A DNA stretch of 18,551 nucleotides from CAYFQH01 sp964345215 (GCA_964345215.1 CAYFQH010000041.1:1-18551); one strand, 5' to 3'. Counted from the first letter of the stretch, positions 8,339 through 16,536 are shown. The notes: generated from the sequence alone by a model not told the origin. Numbers and translations: made by a program.

Positions 8339-10423
8339 ATGGGAAAAATTCAAAGATTAACACCGGACATTGTAGGGAAAATTGCCGCCGGGGAAGTGGT
8401 GGAACGGCCCGCTGCTGCCATTAAAGAAATGGTGGAAAACAGCATGGATGCCGGGGCCACCGCCATTACCATAGAAATACGGGAAGGGGGCATCAGCTAT
8501 TTTCGTGTAACGGATAACGGCAGCGGTATCCCTCATGATCAGGTGCGTATGGCCTTTGAGCGCCACGCCACCAGTAAAATTGATAAAGAAGAAGATTTAT
8601 ACGCCATTGCCACCCTTGGCTTTAGGGGGGAGGCCCTGGCCTCTATTGCAGCGGTTAGCCAGGTAACTTGTTCTACCCGCACCCCGGGGGAGGATTACGG
8701 CATTAAAATAGTCAACCACGGTGGGGAAGTTATTAAAATAGAAGAAGCCCCTATTCCGGAAGGGACTACCTTTGTAGTGGAAAATTTGTTTTACAATACC
8801 CCGGTACGGCTAAAGTTTTTAAAAAAGCCGGCTTATGAGGCAGGCCTTGTATCGGACTTTGTTATGCGCCTGATCCTATCCCGGCCGGATATTGCCTTTC
8901 GCTTTATAAATCAGGGTAAAACCGTTTACCATAGCCCCGGCGGCGGCAAGGCGGATTCAGCCATTTACAGTATTTACGGCCGGGAAATGCTGGATTCCAT
9001 GCGCTATGTACGGGGCACGAAAAACGGCATGATGATTGAAGGCTATATCGGTATCGGCGATAGTGCAAGGGGCAACCGCAACCACCAATCCTTTTTTATT
9101 AACGGCCGCTATATGCGAAACAACCTCCTCTCCCAGGGGTTGGAACAGGGAGCCAGGGAGCGGGTGACCATTGGCCGCTTTCCCACCTGTGTGCTCTACA
9201 TTACCCTGCCCTACGACAAGGTGGATGTAAACGTGCACCCAAATAAACTAGAGGTGCGCTTTCAAAATGAAATGGCCATTTTTGAAGGGATGAGGGATTT
9301 GGTCCACGATGCCTTGAAAGACGATACCCCCTTATCCAATATCCCCCAAATGACCCTCACCCGGGAAAAGACAAAGGAAGGCTTTGCCCCCTTTCATAAG
9401 GTAGAGGTGACTCCTGTACAGGGGCCAATAGAAGTAGGGGAAGAAGAAAAAAGTGAAGAGCAGGAGCCCTCGATGCCTTCATCCATAGTTCAGGAAGAAC
9501 CTTTCTTGGAAGGTGAAAAATCTGAAAAAACCGAGAAGGAAAAGCTCCTTGAGGCCTTTTCCCAAATCGGTCAAACCATGGCCAGGCCCAAGGCTTCAAA
9601 CACCTTAACCTTTAGGGAAAGCCCCCATGGTGCCCCTTCTCCCTCTTATCCGCCTCCTGTACCCAAGGCGTTTGACCGGCGGGATGCCCACGGGGTGATA
9701 GAAAAGCCAGCGGTTTTTACCGAAAATAAGGGAAAGCCTACGGCTGCAGCAGCCTTTTTACAAGGGGAAAAAAGCAATGCCCCTGAAAAACAGCAGGAAA
9801 AAATGGACCTGGGGGAAGGGGAGCAAATAGAGGCTGAGCCCCCCCTGCAGCTGCAGCTTAAAGTGTTGGGCGTGGTGTTTTTAACTTATATTTTAGTGGA
9901 ATATAAAGATCAGCTTTTGCTAATCGACCAGCATGCCGCCCACGAACGGCTGCTCTACGATCAGTTTATGAAAGCCTTAGACCATCATCAAGGCTCCCAG
10001 CAGTTGCTGGTGCCCCAAGTAATCCCCCTTACCTTCAACGAAAAAGCCACCCTTGACCTTTATGAAGAAGCCCTGGTCCAGGTGGGCTTTGAATTTGAAA
10101 ACTTTGGAGACGGCAGCATTTCCCTAAGGGCCCTGCCGGTGATTTTAGGGGAACCCCAGGCTAAAACCTTCTTTTTAGATATGCTGGACGAAATGGAGAA
10201 CCAAAAGGCCTTGAATACCGTTGAAAAAAGGCGGGCAGCCATTATCCAAATGTCTTGCAAACGGGCGGTAAAAGGGGGCGAAAATCTGCCTATGGCAGAA
10301 ATTGTATCAATTATTGAGCAAATGATTACCCAGGGGGTTACTCCTACTTGCCCCCATGGGCGGCCGCTGGTTATTGGCATTAGCCAAAAGGAATTAGAAA
10401 AACGTTTTAAACGGATACAGTAA
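8339..10423 (+). CDS. mutL: DNA mismatch repair protein MutL (endonuclease type)
   Basis: MutL couples mismatch recognition to strand incision. The 694-residue protein has the N-terminal GHKL ATPase (KIAAGEVVERPAAAIKEMVENSMDAGA, DNGSGI, FERHATSKI, LGFRGEAL, FYNTPVRLKFLKK), a long acidic/proline-rich linker (about 335-500) and the C-terminal dimerisation domain. Endonuclease-type motifs are present: DQHAAHERLLYD (530-541), SCK, and CPHGRP (671-676), as expected in a bacterium without MutH. The last acidic position of the DQHA(x)2E(x)4E motif is Asp instead of Glu, a conservative change. The ATG at 8339 is preferred with AAGGTGG (8327-8333) 5 nt upstream; an in-frame GTG at 8330 lies within that ribosome binding site. 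It begins 10 nt after mutS. Confidence 0.97.
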   Translation: MGKIQRLTPDIVGKIAAGEVVERPAAAIKEMVENSMDAGATAITIEIREGGISYFRVTDNGSGIPHDQVRMAFERHATSKIDKEEDLYAIATLGFRGEALASIAAVSQVTCSTRTPGEDYGIKIVNHGGEVIKIEEAPIPEGTTFVVENLFYNTPVRLKFLKKPAYEAGLVSDFVMRLILSRPDIAFRFINQGKTVYHSPGGGKADSAIYSIYGREMLDSMRYVRGTKNGMMIEGYIGIGDSARGNRNHQSFFINGRYMRNNLLSQGLEQGARERVTIGRFPTCVLYITLPYDKVDVNVHPNKLEVRFQNEMAIFEGMRDLVHDALKDDTPLSNIPQMTLTREKTKEGFAPFHKVEVTPVQGPIEVGEEEKSEEQEPSMPSSIVQEEPFLEGEKSEKTEKEKLLEAFSQIGQTMARPKASNTLTFRESPHGAPSPSYPPPVPKAFDRRDAHGVIEKPAVFTENKGKPTAAAAFLQGEKSNAPEKQQEKMDLGEGEQIEAEPPLQLQLKVLGVVFLTYILVEYKDQLLLIDQHAAHERLLYDQFMKALDHHQGSQQLLVPQVIPLTFNEKATLDLYEEALVQVGFEFENFGDGSISLRALPVILGEPQAKTFFLDMLDEMENQKALNTVEKRRAAIIQMSCKRAVKGGENLPMAEIVSIIEQMITQGVTPTCPHGRPLVIGISQKELEKRFKRIQ

Positions 10424-10432
10424 GGAGTCTTC

Positions 10433-11386
10433 ATGGAAAAAAACAAGCTTATTGCCCTGGTGGGACCAACGGCCTCGGGCAAAAGCACCTTGGCCCTTCA
10501 GTTGGCGCAGGTCTTAAATGGAGAAATCATCGCCATGGATTCCATGCAAATTTACAGGCATATGGACATTGGCACTGCTAAAGCTACGAAGGAAGAACAG
10601 CGGTTAGTGCCCCATTATATGATTGATATTGTTGACCCTAGGGATAGCTATAATGTGGCCCGTTACCGAGAAGATGCCTTAAAAGCCATAAACCAAGTAT
10701 ACGCCAAGGGTAAGCAGCCTATTTTGGCAGGAGGCACAGGCCTTTATTATCAGGCCCTTTTACAGCCGGTGGAACTTGGCAACACCCTGAGGGATGAAAA
10801 ATTTCGCCTGGAGCTGGAAAAAGAAGCGGCTTTAGAAGGGGGAAGGGAACGCCTCCATCAAGCCCTTAGGGAAAAAGACCCGGCGGCGGGAAAAAAAATT
10901 CATATGAATGACATCAAGCGGGTGATTAGGGCCTTGGAGGTGATTCAGGCCACCGGGGAACCCTTTTCTGCCCAAAAAGGTCTTTGGCGGGCTGAGGAAG
11001 ACCTGCCCTATCACCTTATTAGCCTAGCTGTTGACTGGCCCAGGGAGACCCTTTATAGGCGTATTGAAGAACGGGTTGATCAAATGATAGAGAAAGGGCT
11101 TTTAGATGAGGTAGGTGCCCTTTTGACCATGGGGGTGGGCCCAGGCGCCCAAAGTATGCAGGGTATTGGCTATAAAGAGCTGGTTCCCGTGCTTTTAGAA
11201 GGAAAAACCCTTGCTAAGGCAGTGGAGGAACTAAAACAAAATACCCGGCGCTATGGGAAAAGGCAGCTCACCTGGTTTAGGCGCTATGACCATATTAAGT
11301 GGCTTAAAAATGATGACAAGCTGTTTAAAACTGCCTTGGAAGAATGTGTAAAAGGAGAAGGGAACCGTGACAAACAAAGGCTTTAG
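10433..11386 (+). CDS. miaA: tRNA dimethylallyltransferase MiaA
   Basis: MiaA transfers a dimethylallyl group from dimethylallyl diphosphate to N6 of A37 in tRNAs reading UNN codons, making the substrate of MiaB. The 317-residue protein shows the P-loop GPTASGKS (11-18), DSMQIYRHMDIGTAK (36-50, with the catalytic Asp at 36), AGGTGLYYQALL (99-110), NDIKRVIRALEV and QSMQGIGYKEL, the latter two conserved in the tRNA-binding region, and normal length. An AAGGAG directly after the mutL stop precedes the ATG by about 6 nt. The end of the gene overlaps the next start by 20 nt. Confidence 0.97.
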   Translation: MEKNKLIALVGPTASGKSTLALQLAQVLNGEIIAMDSMQIYRHMDIGTAKATKEEQRLVPHYMIDIVDPRDSYNVARYREDALKAINQVYAKGKQPILAGGTGLYYQALLQPVELGNTLRDEKFRLELEKEAALEGGRERLHQALREKDPAAGKKIHMNDIKRVIRALEVIQATGEPFSAQKGLWRAEEDLPYHLISLAVDWPRETLYRRIEERVDQMIEKGLLDEVGALLTMGVGPGAQSMQGIGYKELVPVLLEGKTLAKAVEELKQNTRRYGKRQLTWFRRYDHIKWLKNDDKLFKTALEECVKGEGNRDKQRL

Positions 11387-12641
11387 CAAAACAAAAAGCT
11401 GGAAGGAATATATTGACCAGGCCCATGAACAATGCGGCCTTATTTTTAGCCAGATAGAGAAAATGGAAGACCACCACACCAAAAATATTTTAGGGGCTAT
11501 GCAGCAGTGCAACATTGCCGCCAGACACTTTGCCCCTACCACCGGTTATGGCTATGATGATGTGGGGCGGGACACCCTTGAAAAGCTTTACGCCATGGTT
11601 TTTGGCACGGAAGACGCCTTGGTGCGGCCTCAAATTGCCTCGGGCACCCATGCCCTGTCTCTTTGCCTTTTTGGTATTTTACTGCCTGGGGATCATGTTT
11701 TAAGTGTAACAGGCAAGCCTTATGATACCATGGAAGAAGTCCTGGGGCTTGGGGATGAGCCTGTTATCGGCTCATTAAAAGAAATGCAGGTGGCCTTTAG
11801 CATGGTTGATTTAGATGGAAAAGGCCACTTGGATATCGAAAATATTGAAAAAAACATCCGCCCCAACACCAAAATGATGATGGTTCAGCGAAGCCGGGGC
11901 TATGACTGGCGCAGAACCCTGCTCCCCCAGGATATGGAAGCTTTTTTTGCCCATATGAAAGAAAAACACCCCCATATTGTATTGATGGTAGACAATTGTT
12001 ACGGGGAATTTGTTTGCGAAAAGGAGCCCAGCCACTACGGGGCGGATATTTGTGCCGGCAGCCTGATTAAAAACCCCGGTGGAGGCCTGGCCCCTACAGG
12101 AGGATATATTGTAGGCAGGGAAAAGTATATTGACCGTATTGCCACCCGCCTTACGGCCCCAGGCATCGGTAAAGAAGTGGGTTCTTACGCCGCCAGCTAC
12201 CAGCCCTTTTACCAGGGCTTGTTTATGGCCCCCCACACCGTGGCTCAGGCCTTAAAAACCATGGTGTTGGCAGCCAAAGTATTTGAAAACATTGGCTTTA
12301 GTACCACCCCCAATGCCTTTGAACAGCGGGGGGATATTATACAGGCCATTGAAATGAAGGACCCGGATAAACTGGTGGCTTTTTGCCAGGGGATTCAAAT
12401 GGCCTCACCTGTAGATTCCATGGCCCTGCCTGTGCCCTGGGCTATGCCCGGCTACAGCCACCAGGTCATTATGGCGGCCGGTACCTTTGTGGGGGGGGCC
12501 TCTATTGAACTAAGCGCCGATGCCCCCATGAAGGAGCCTTACATTCTTTACCTGCAAGGAGGGCTTACCTATAGCCACGGGCGCATTGCCCTTGAAAAGG
12601 CCCTTGAAAACATGGAAAAAGAAATGGCAAAAAAAGCATAA
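11367..12641 (+). CDS. PLP-dependent methionine gamma-lyase family protein (YnbB / 'aluminium resistance protein' family)
   Basis: The 424-residue protein matches the PF06838 family, a fold-type I PLP enzyme group related to Cys/Met metabolism enzymes and annotated as methionine gamma-lyase family or aluminium resistance protein; the physiological substrate is not established. Visible are FAPTTGYGYDDVGRDTLEKLYA, QIASGTHALS, VDNCYGEF and SLIKNPGGGLAPTGGYIVG, where K235 is the likely PLP-binding lysine. The start is the GTG at 11367 with AAAGGAG (11351-11357) 9 nt upstream, inside miaA. In B. subtilis the homologue ynbB also lies a few genes after miaA but with hfq and hflX in between; here these are absent. 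It is the last gene of the operon and no terminator follows immediately. Confidence 0.9.
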   Translation: MTNKGFSKTKSWKEYIDQAHEQCGLIFSQIEKMEDHHTKNILGAMQQCNIAARHFAPTTGYGYDDVGRDTLEKLYAMVFGTEDALVRPQIASGTHALSLCLFGILLPGDHVLSVTGKPYDTMEEVLGLGDEPVIGSLKEMQVAFSMVDLDGKGHLDIENIEKNIRPNTKMMMVQRSRGYDWRRTLLPQDMEAFFAHMKEKHPHIVLMVDNCYGEFVCEKEPSHYGADICAGSLIKNPGGGLAPTGGYIVGREKYIDRIATRLTAPGIGKEVGSYAASYQPFYQGLFMAPHTVAQALKTMVLAAKVFENIGFSTTPNAFEQRGDIIQAIEMKDPDKLVAFCQGIQMASPVDSMALPVPWAMPGYSHQVIMAAGTFVGGASIELSADAPMKEPYILYLQGGLTYSHGRIALEKALENMEKEMAKKA

Positions 12642-12710
12642 GGTTGCAACCTACAAAAAACTGCCCATCCATCGCGCCCGAATTGTGCGGTGTTGCCAGA
12701 TTAACAAAGT

Positions 12711-12767
12711 ATCTTTGAAGCAGAGGGTCTTATTAATAGGTGGATGGAGGACTATAATGAATTGATT
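12711..12767 (+). pseudogene. Possible scrap of an IS3/IS481-type transposase C-terminus
   Basis: Directly after an in-frame stop, about 18 codons read SIFEAEGLINRWMEDYNE. This resembles the segment near the C-terminus of rve-type transposases (an acidic helix, then Ile-x-x-Trp...TyrAsn-Glu that normally continues into ArgProHisSer). Similarity ends where the IS630 remnant begins. The match is short and judged from memory, so it may be chance. Confidence 0.22.
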
Positions 12768-13396
12768 GTTCAGGCAGGCTTGGAATCAGGCAATATTCAA
12801 GCCATTGTTTAAAAAGCGTACTGTCCATTGTGCCGTCGTATTGTAAAGGAGCTACAATCTTTTTATTAATTTGGGCAGCAACAATTCCTGTTCTTTGATA
12901 CTTGCGGCCATTGACTTTTCCAATGAAAAGCTTTCCACGCTCCGACCACCCATATTCCCGATGAAGGTAGGTGTCTATCCCCGTTTCATCCACATAAGCA
13001 ATTTGCTCAGCCGGTATCCGGATTATTTCAGATAAGTATTCAGCTGCCTTTTCAGCTTTTTGTTCCCGGTAACGTTTCGTTTTTTTACGGGTAATGCCTA
13101 AACGCCTGAAAGCCTTTAATATCCCTGTATCAGAGCAGTTAAATGCTTCGCCTGTCTCCTTTAAACAGGCATCAGGATGCTCTTGCATATAGGCTCTTAA
13201 CTTATCCGGGTCAAGCTTTTTAAAGCTGCGTTTAGGAAAGCGATCTTTCAAATTCCCCGTTTTAACATGCATCCGATGCCATCTATTGATGGCTGAAAGA
13301 CTCATATTGACCGTTTTTGCCCCTTTGGGCTGACTAGGCCTTCTGCAAATGCAAATGTTCAATTGCTTTTTTCCTTGAATCTTCACTATACACCAT
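12765..13396 (-). pseudogene. IS630-family transposase, frameshifted and 3'-truncated
   Basis: The minus-strand reading encodes helix-turn-helix regions (MSLSAINRWHRMHVKTGNL; KLDPDKLRAYMQEHPDA; FNCSDTGILKAFRRLGITRKK) and the start of the DDE domain, with the first catalytic Asp in IAYVDETGIDTYLHREYGW, then GIVAAQINKKIVAPLQYDGTMDS. It breaks off after CLIPSLPEQSI, before the second Asp (normally VMDNASFH) and the final Glu. The natural start is probably the ATG at 13396 (MVYSEDSRKKAIEHLHLQKA), which hits TAG near 13335; the rest lies in another frame, so there is a frameshift around 13335-13345. It cannot encode an active transposase. Confidence 0.85.
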
Positions 13397-13423
13397 GTCT
13401 TTATGTATATCGTTTCTCGCCGC

Positions 13424-13630
13424 TTTTTCAAGTTGGTCGGCTATCACCAAATTGACCCTCGAAAAATCTTGTCCACCAACCTCATGGAACGGCTAAACAG
13501 GGAAGTACGGCGAAGAACCAATGGAGTGGATATTTTCCCCCATGCCGATGCATATCTTCGCTTAACAACAGCCTTCCTGATGGAATATTCAGAAGACTGG
13601 CCTACAATTTTCTCAATCCAACCCATATAG
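13424..13630 (+). pseudogene. IS256 (mutator) family transposase, C-terminal fragment
   Basis: The reading frame contains the typical end of IS256-type transposases: YHQIDPRKILSTN, then LMERLNREVRRRTNGVDIFPHADAYLRL and LMEYSEDW. The N-terminal and central parts, including two of the three DDE residues, are missing. After EDWP (about 13600) similarity stops in this frame, but the next frame reads YNFLNPTHIG, which resembles the usual continuation, so a 1-nt frameshift there is likely. The fragment is non-functional. Confidence 0.8.
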
Positions 13631-13693
13631 GTTTGGAAGAACCTTACGACTGCTCAAAACAATTTCATTATCAAAACAGAACCCGGTATGTTA

Positions 13694-13739
13694 AAAGCGC
13701 CTTATCTGCTTTGTTTTAAGCAGATAAGGCGCTTTGTTT
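13694..13739. terminator. Strong 18-bp hairpin, likely (bidirectional) terminator
   Basis: A perfect 18-bp stem (13694-13711 with 13718-13735) encloses a 6-nt loop (TGTTTT). On the plus strand it is followed by GTTTA, a poor U-tract; on the minus strand it is followed by TTTTAA. It could terminate plus-strand transcription from the housekeeping operon after it passes through the IS remnants, and minus-strand transcription from the two-component genes. Confidence 0.65.
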
Positions 13740-13740
13740 A

Positions 13741-13982
13741 TCAGCAGAAAAGGTTAAAAGGTAAAAGGGTTTTTGACAAGGGTTTTAGTGTGAGTAATCC
13801 TACAGCGATTGGCGTGGAAAACCGTGATTTATCCTATTATACTTTTTAAGGAGTGTACTAGCCATATCATCATTTGTTTTTTGTAAAAAACTTGCATTGC
13901 CTTGGTGGAACCAATAAAAAACCACAAAAGGCCAGGGTATTCCAATTAAAATGTTCAAAATACCTGCTATTGTTCCGTTTTT
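13741..13982. other. Intergenic region downstream of the sensor kinase gene
   Basis: About 240 bp without a recognisable gene. On the minus strand an open frame follows the kinase stop; from a TTG at 13958 it would encode 52 residues (ending at 13800) with a hydrophobic start (LNILIGIPWPFVVFYWF) and a polar end, but it has only a weak AGCAGG upstream. On the plus strand TGGAAA-N17-TATACT (13815-13843) resembles a promoter and AAGGAG (13848-13853) a ribosome binding site, but no ATG follows and they are too close together to serve one gene. A TTGACA (13773-13778) has no good -10. I do not call a gene here. Confidence 0.5.
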
Positions 13983-15809
13983 CTATAACCGCACATATAC
14001 AGATGCTTCGAACACATCATCTTTCACTTCAAAGCGGGCGGCACCGCCATATTTTTTTGCTACGGCCTTTACCGAAGAGAGCCCCATTCCTTCCCCGTGC
14101 CGTTTGGAAGAGGGAAAGGAGCCGTTTATTTCTCTTGTTCTTCCATCGGTGCTGTTGTCGACCAGAATGGTCAAAACGCCGTGTTCTAATCGGCTTTGCA
14201 ACCGAATAAACCGATCGCCTGTTTTGATACGGGCACAGGCTTCCACAGCGTTTTCCAACAAATTGCCTACCACAACACACAAATCACTTTCCAGTGTGGA
14301 ATCAAGCTCAGGTGGAATGGCGAAATGCAATTCTGTTGTGATGTTTTGCGCTTTTGCTGCCAAGGCGTAATGGACTGCCACTGCATTTATCGCATAGTTT
14401 TCGCTTAGCTGCATTTCGTTCTCCGAAGGAAGTTTTTCCATTAAGGTGTTAATGTAATTGTCCAGCTTTTTGATGGCGTTTTGTTTGGCCAAATTTCGCA
14501 AAACCGCCAAATGATGACGAAGATCATGACGTTGGGCTTTGATGGCTTCTTCATTTTTTGCTATTTTCTCATATTGTGTTCTTTGCAGTTCAAGCTGATG
14601 GGTTGCCGCTGCCATCCGATATTCAAGCTGGGATTTTTCTACCATTGTTCGCAAGGACTGGCGCACATAGTACCCACTAATCAGACCAAGAGAAATGACA
14701 AAGGCCACTACGCCAAGCTGAAAAAATAGCGTCGATCGTTCCGTCAGCCCTATTACATTATTAAGAGCTTCTGCCACGGTAGCAATCGCCAACAGAATGG
14801 CTGTAGGGGTAAAGTGTTTTGCTCCGGGGTTGCCTTGGAAAAAATGTTCCCATAGAAGAGATAGAGCAAACACCAAAAACCCCATGGGGGCAATAATCAG
14901 GAACCAATACAAACTTCGGATGAAATCCACCTTTCCGGCAAATTGGAGCACCAGGGCGGTAATAACCGAAACCACATGAAGGGCTAACATAATTTGAAGC
15001 GGTAATTTGTTCCGGGGTTGAAAGGCCGCCAGCCCGAAACACAAAAAGGGAATGGTTACTAAAAACAGCCCCATATAAGTCATGTTGTAAAACAGCGTAG
15101 GGTAGGGCAGAAAAAGGAAGAGAATATTACATTCCCCCAGCATCCATACTCCTGCAGATGTAGAAAACAACCCCAGCCATAAATAGGAAAGTCCTGAAGA
15201 GTGGGAGCGAATCGCCATTAAAGACACCAGTATCATTCCCATTCCAAGAAAAAGCAGAAGCAAAGAAAGGAGTAGCGGAAAACCTTCAAGACGAAATTGA
15301 CTGGCGATGAGTGCGGCCTGGTTTCCCACCCGAAACAGCGGAAGGGATAATTCACTCCGTTGAGTTAAGGATAGATACTCTGCCCGTAGTTCTACACTTT
15401 CTTTGTTTTGGGGCAAAGGAATGATGGACAGTACAGCAGTAGGATCGTTCATATATTCAGGGTAGCTTCCGGGCTGCCCTGTTTCGTAGGCCAAAACTCC
15501 GTCAATATAAAGCCGCGCCGGGGCAAAAGAAGATTTAAAAAGCAGGCTGTCACCTAGGGAGACCTTGGTGGTTGCATAGAGGGTAACAGGTGTGCGCGGT
15601 GAAAGTCCGGTTAGCTTTTGGGGCAGGGCATATTGTTGGGGTTCGCCTCCATTGATGGAAACAGTCACATCGGAAACAGGGTGAACTTCCGTCATGTGAG
15701 GGGGGAGGGGCTGCCTGTTATGCAAAGAAAAAAAAAGCAGCACACCAAGGCCTGATACCAGCAGTATAGCACAAACCGCAACGAGATATTTTCTCCACTT
15801 ATCCTTCAT
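13983..15809 (-). CDS. Membrane sensor histidine kinase, 7TMR-DISM-like, GHKL ATPase
   Basis: The 608-residue protein has an N-terminal membrane segment (8-28), an extracellular region (about 30-175) resembling the jelly-roll ligand domain of 7TMR-DISM receptors (YIDGVLAYETGQPG is typical of such domains), seven predicted membrane segments (about 177-380), a coiled coil (about 385-425) and a kinase core. The probable phosphoacceptor is H428 in QRHDLRHHLAVL (AgrC/HPK10-like, although that family usually has Asn before the second His). ATP-binding motifs are NLLENAVEA (N520) and GEGMGLSSV (572-580). It would autophosphorylate and pass the phosphate to the LytTR regulator encoded just upstream, whose end it overlaps by 11 nt. 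Start ATG at 15809 with GGGGGAG about 4 nt upstream. The ligand is unknown; sugar-like ligands are proposed for some DISM domains. Confidence 0.88.
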   Translation of the reverse strand: MKDKWRKYLVAVCAILLVSGLGVLLFFSLHNRQPLPPHMTEVHPVSDVTVSINGGEPQQYALPQKLTGLSPRTPVTLYATTKVSLGDSLLFKSSFAPARLYIDGVLAYETGQPGSYPEYMNDPTAVLSIIPLPQNKESVELRAEYLSLTQRSELSLPLFRVGNQAALIASQFRLEGFPLLLSLLLLFLGMGMILVSLMAIRSHSSGLSYLWLGLFSTSAGVWMLGECNILFLFLPYPTLFYNMTYMGLFLVTIPFLCFGLAAFQPRNKLPLQIMLALHVVSVITALVLQFAGKVDFIRSLYWFLIIAPMGFLVFALSLLWEHFFQGNPGAKHFTPTAILLAIATVAEALNNVIGLTERSTLFFQLGVVAFVISLGLISGYYVRQSLRTMVEKSQLEYRMAAATHQLELQRTQYEKIAKNEEAIKAQRHDLRHHLAVLRNLAKQNAIKKLDNYINTLMEKLPSENEMQLSENYAINAVAVHYALAAKAQNITTELHFAIPPELDSTLESDLCVVVGNLLENAVEACARIKTGDRFIRLQSRLEHGVLTILVDNSTDGRTREINGSFPSSKRHGEGMGLSSVKAVAKKYGGAARFEVKDDVFEASVYVRL

Positions 15810-16536
15810 TTTCTCCCCCTCTTTTTCTGCGAAACAGATAATCTTCATACATTCTGGCGGCTTTTCGCACATCCTGCCGGCGGATATAGACATAGTCCCC
15901 GTTTTGCATGATAAAAACCCGCATCTCTTGATCCAGTTCTTTAACATAACGAAGATGAGCGATATAACTGTGATGACAGCGTAAAAAAGCATTCGGTAAC
16001 ATCGTTTCAATATCGGATAATTTCACCGTTTGGCTGGCCCGCAGGGTTTCAGTCAGGGTGTTTATATACACAGCCCGATCCCGCTGCTCAAAATATATAA
16101 TTTGGTCTAACAGAATGTCCCGCCGCTCTCCTGCGACAAGCAATTTAATGGCAGGGGCATTTTTTCGTTTATTTACAGCTTGCAGCAATACTTCGCGCAC
16201 ATCTGCCCCACGTACCGGTTTTTCTAAATAGGCAAAGGCTTTTAAGCGGTAGCTTTCCAATGCATGTTCCTTACTGGATGTAATGAAGGCCAGTGTTACA
16301 TTTGTGTCTATTTCTCGGATTTTGGAGGCAAGGTCAACCCCTGCCTGCACTGTGCCCATATAAATATCTAAAAAAATCAAATCATACTCTTCTGCAGCAA
16401 AATTTGCGAGCAGAGCCTGGGCAGAAGAAAAAACGCTGCTTTCTGCAGCAATTTCGCTTTGAGAAATACATTGGAGCAGCAAATCCGCATCTTCCACTGC
16501 ATCTTCGTAAATCGCAATCCTGAGTGGCCTTTCCAC
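15799..16536 (-). CDS. LytTR-type response regulator transcription factor
   Basis: The 245-residue protein has an N-terminal receiver domain with the acidic pair E11/D12, phosphoacceptor D57 (YDLIFLDIYMG), T86 and K106 (LEKPV), then a LytTR DNA-binding domain (about 135-240; YFEQRDRAVYINT, FLRCHHSYIAHLRYVKEL, IRRQDVRKAARMYEDY). LytTR regulators (AgrA, LytR, VirR) usually control virulence, surface or peptide genes. The start is a GTG at 16536 with AAGGAGG 7 nt upstream. Its 3' end overlaps the kinase gene by 11 nt, showing that the two form one transcription unit. The divergent surface-protein gene is a plausible target. Confidence 0.92.
   Translation of the reverse strand: MERPLRIAIYEDAVEDADLLLQCISQSEIAAESSVFSSAQALLANFAAEEYDLIFLDIYMGTVQAGVDLASKIREIDTNVTLAFITSSKEHALESYRLKAFAYLEKPVRGADVREVLLQAVNKRKNAPAIKLLVAGERRDILLDQIIYFEQRDRAVYINTLTETLRASQTVKLSDIETMLPNAFLRCHHSYIAHLRYVKELDQEMRVFIMQNGDYVYIRRQDVRKAARMYEDYLFRRKRGGENEG

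Larger units (their letters stand above)
12642..13690. mobile_element. Cluster of decayed insertion-sequence remnants
   Basis: This stretch holds at least two unrelated broken transposases (IS630 family on the minus strand, IS256 family on the plus strand) and possibly a third scrap. None is intact, and I could not identify terminal inverted repeats or target duplications by eye. The IS630 gene begins about 30 nt from where the IS256 similarity begins, so the IS630 element may have inserted into an IS256 copy whose 5' part was later lost together with the IS630 3' end; this is inference. Bases 12642-12710 contain nothing I recognise. Confidence 0.75.

Noticed and set aside
12641..12652. Palindrome AGGTTGCAACCT after the last operon gene as terminator
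   Set aside because: It leaves only a 4-bp stem once a loop is allowed and no T-tract follows.
13848..13853. AAGGAG as a ribosome binding site of a short plus-strand peptide gene
   Set aside because: No ATG, GTG or TTG is suitably spaced; only an ATA follows, giving 17 codons, and the nearest promoter would start transcription at the site itself.
13874..14370. Plus-strand open frames (111 and 139 codons) across the kinase 3' end
   Set aside because: Most of their length is antisense to the well-supported kinase ATPase domain, and they lack proper start signals and similarity.
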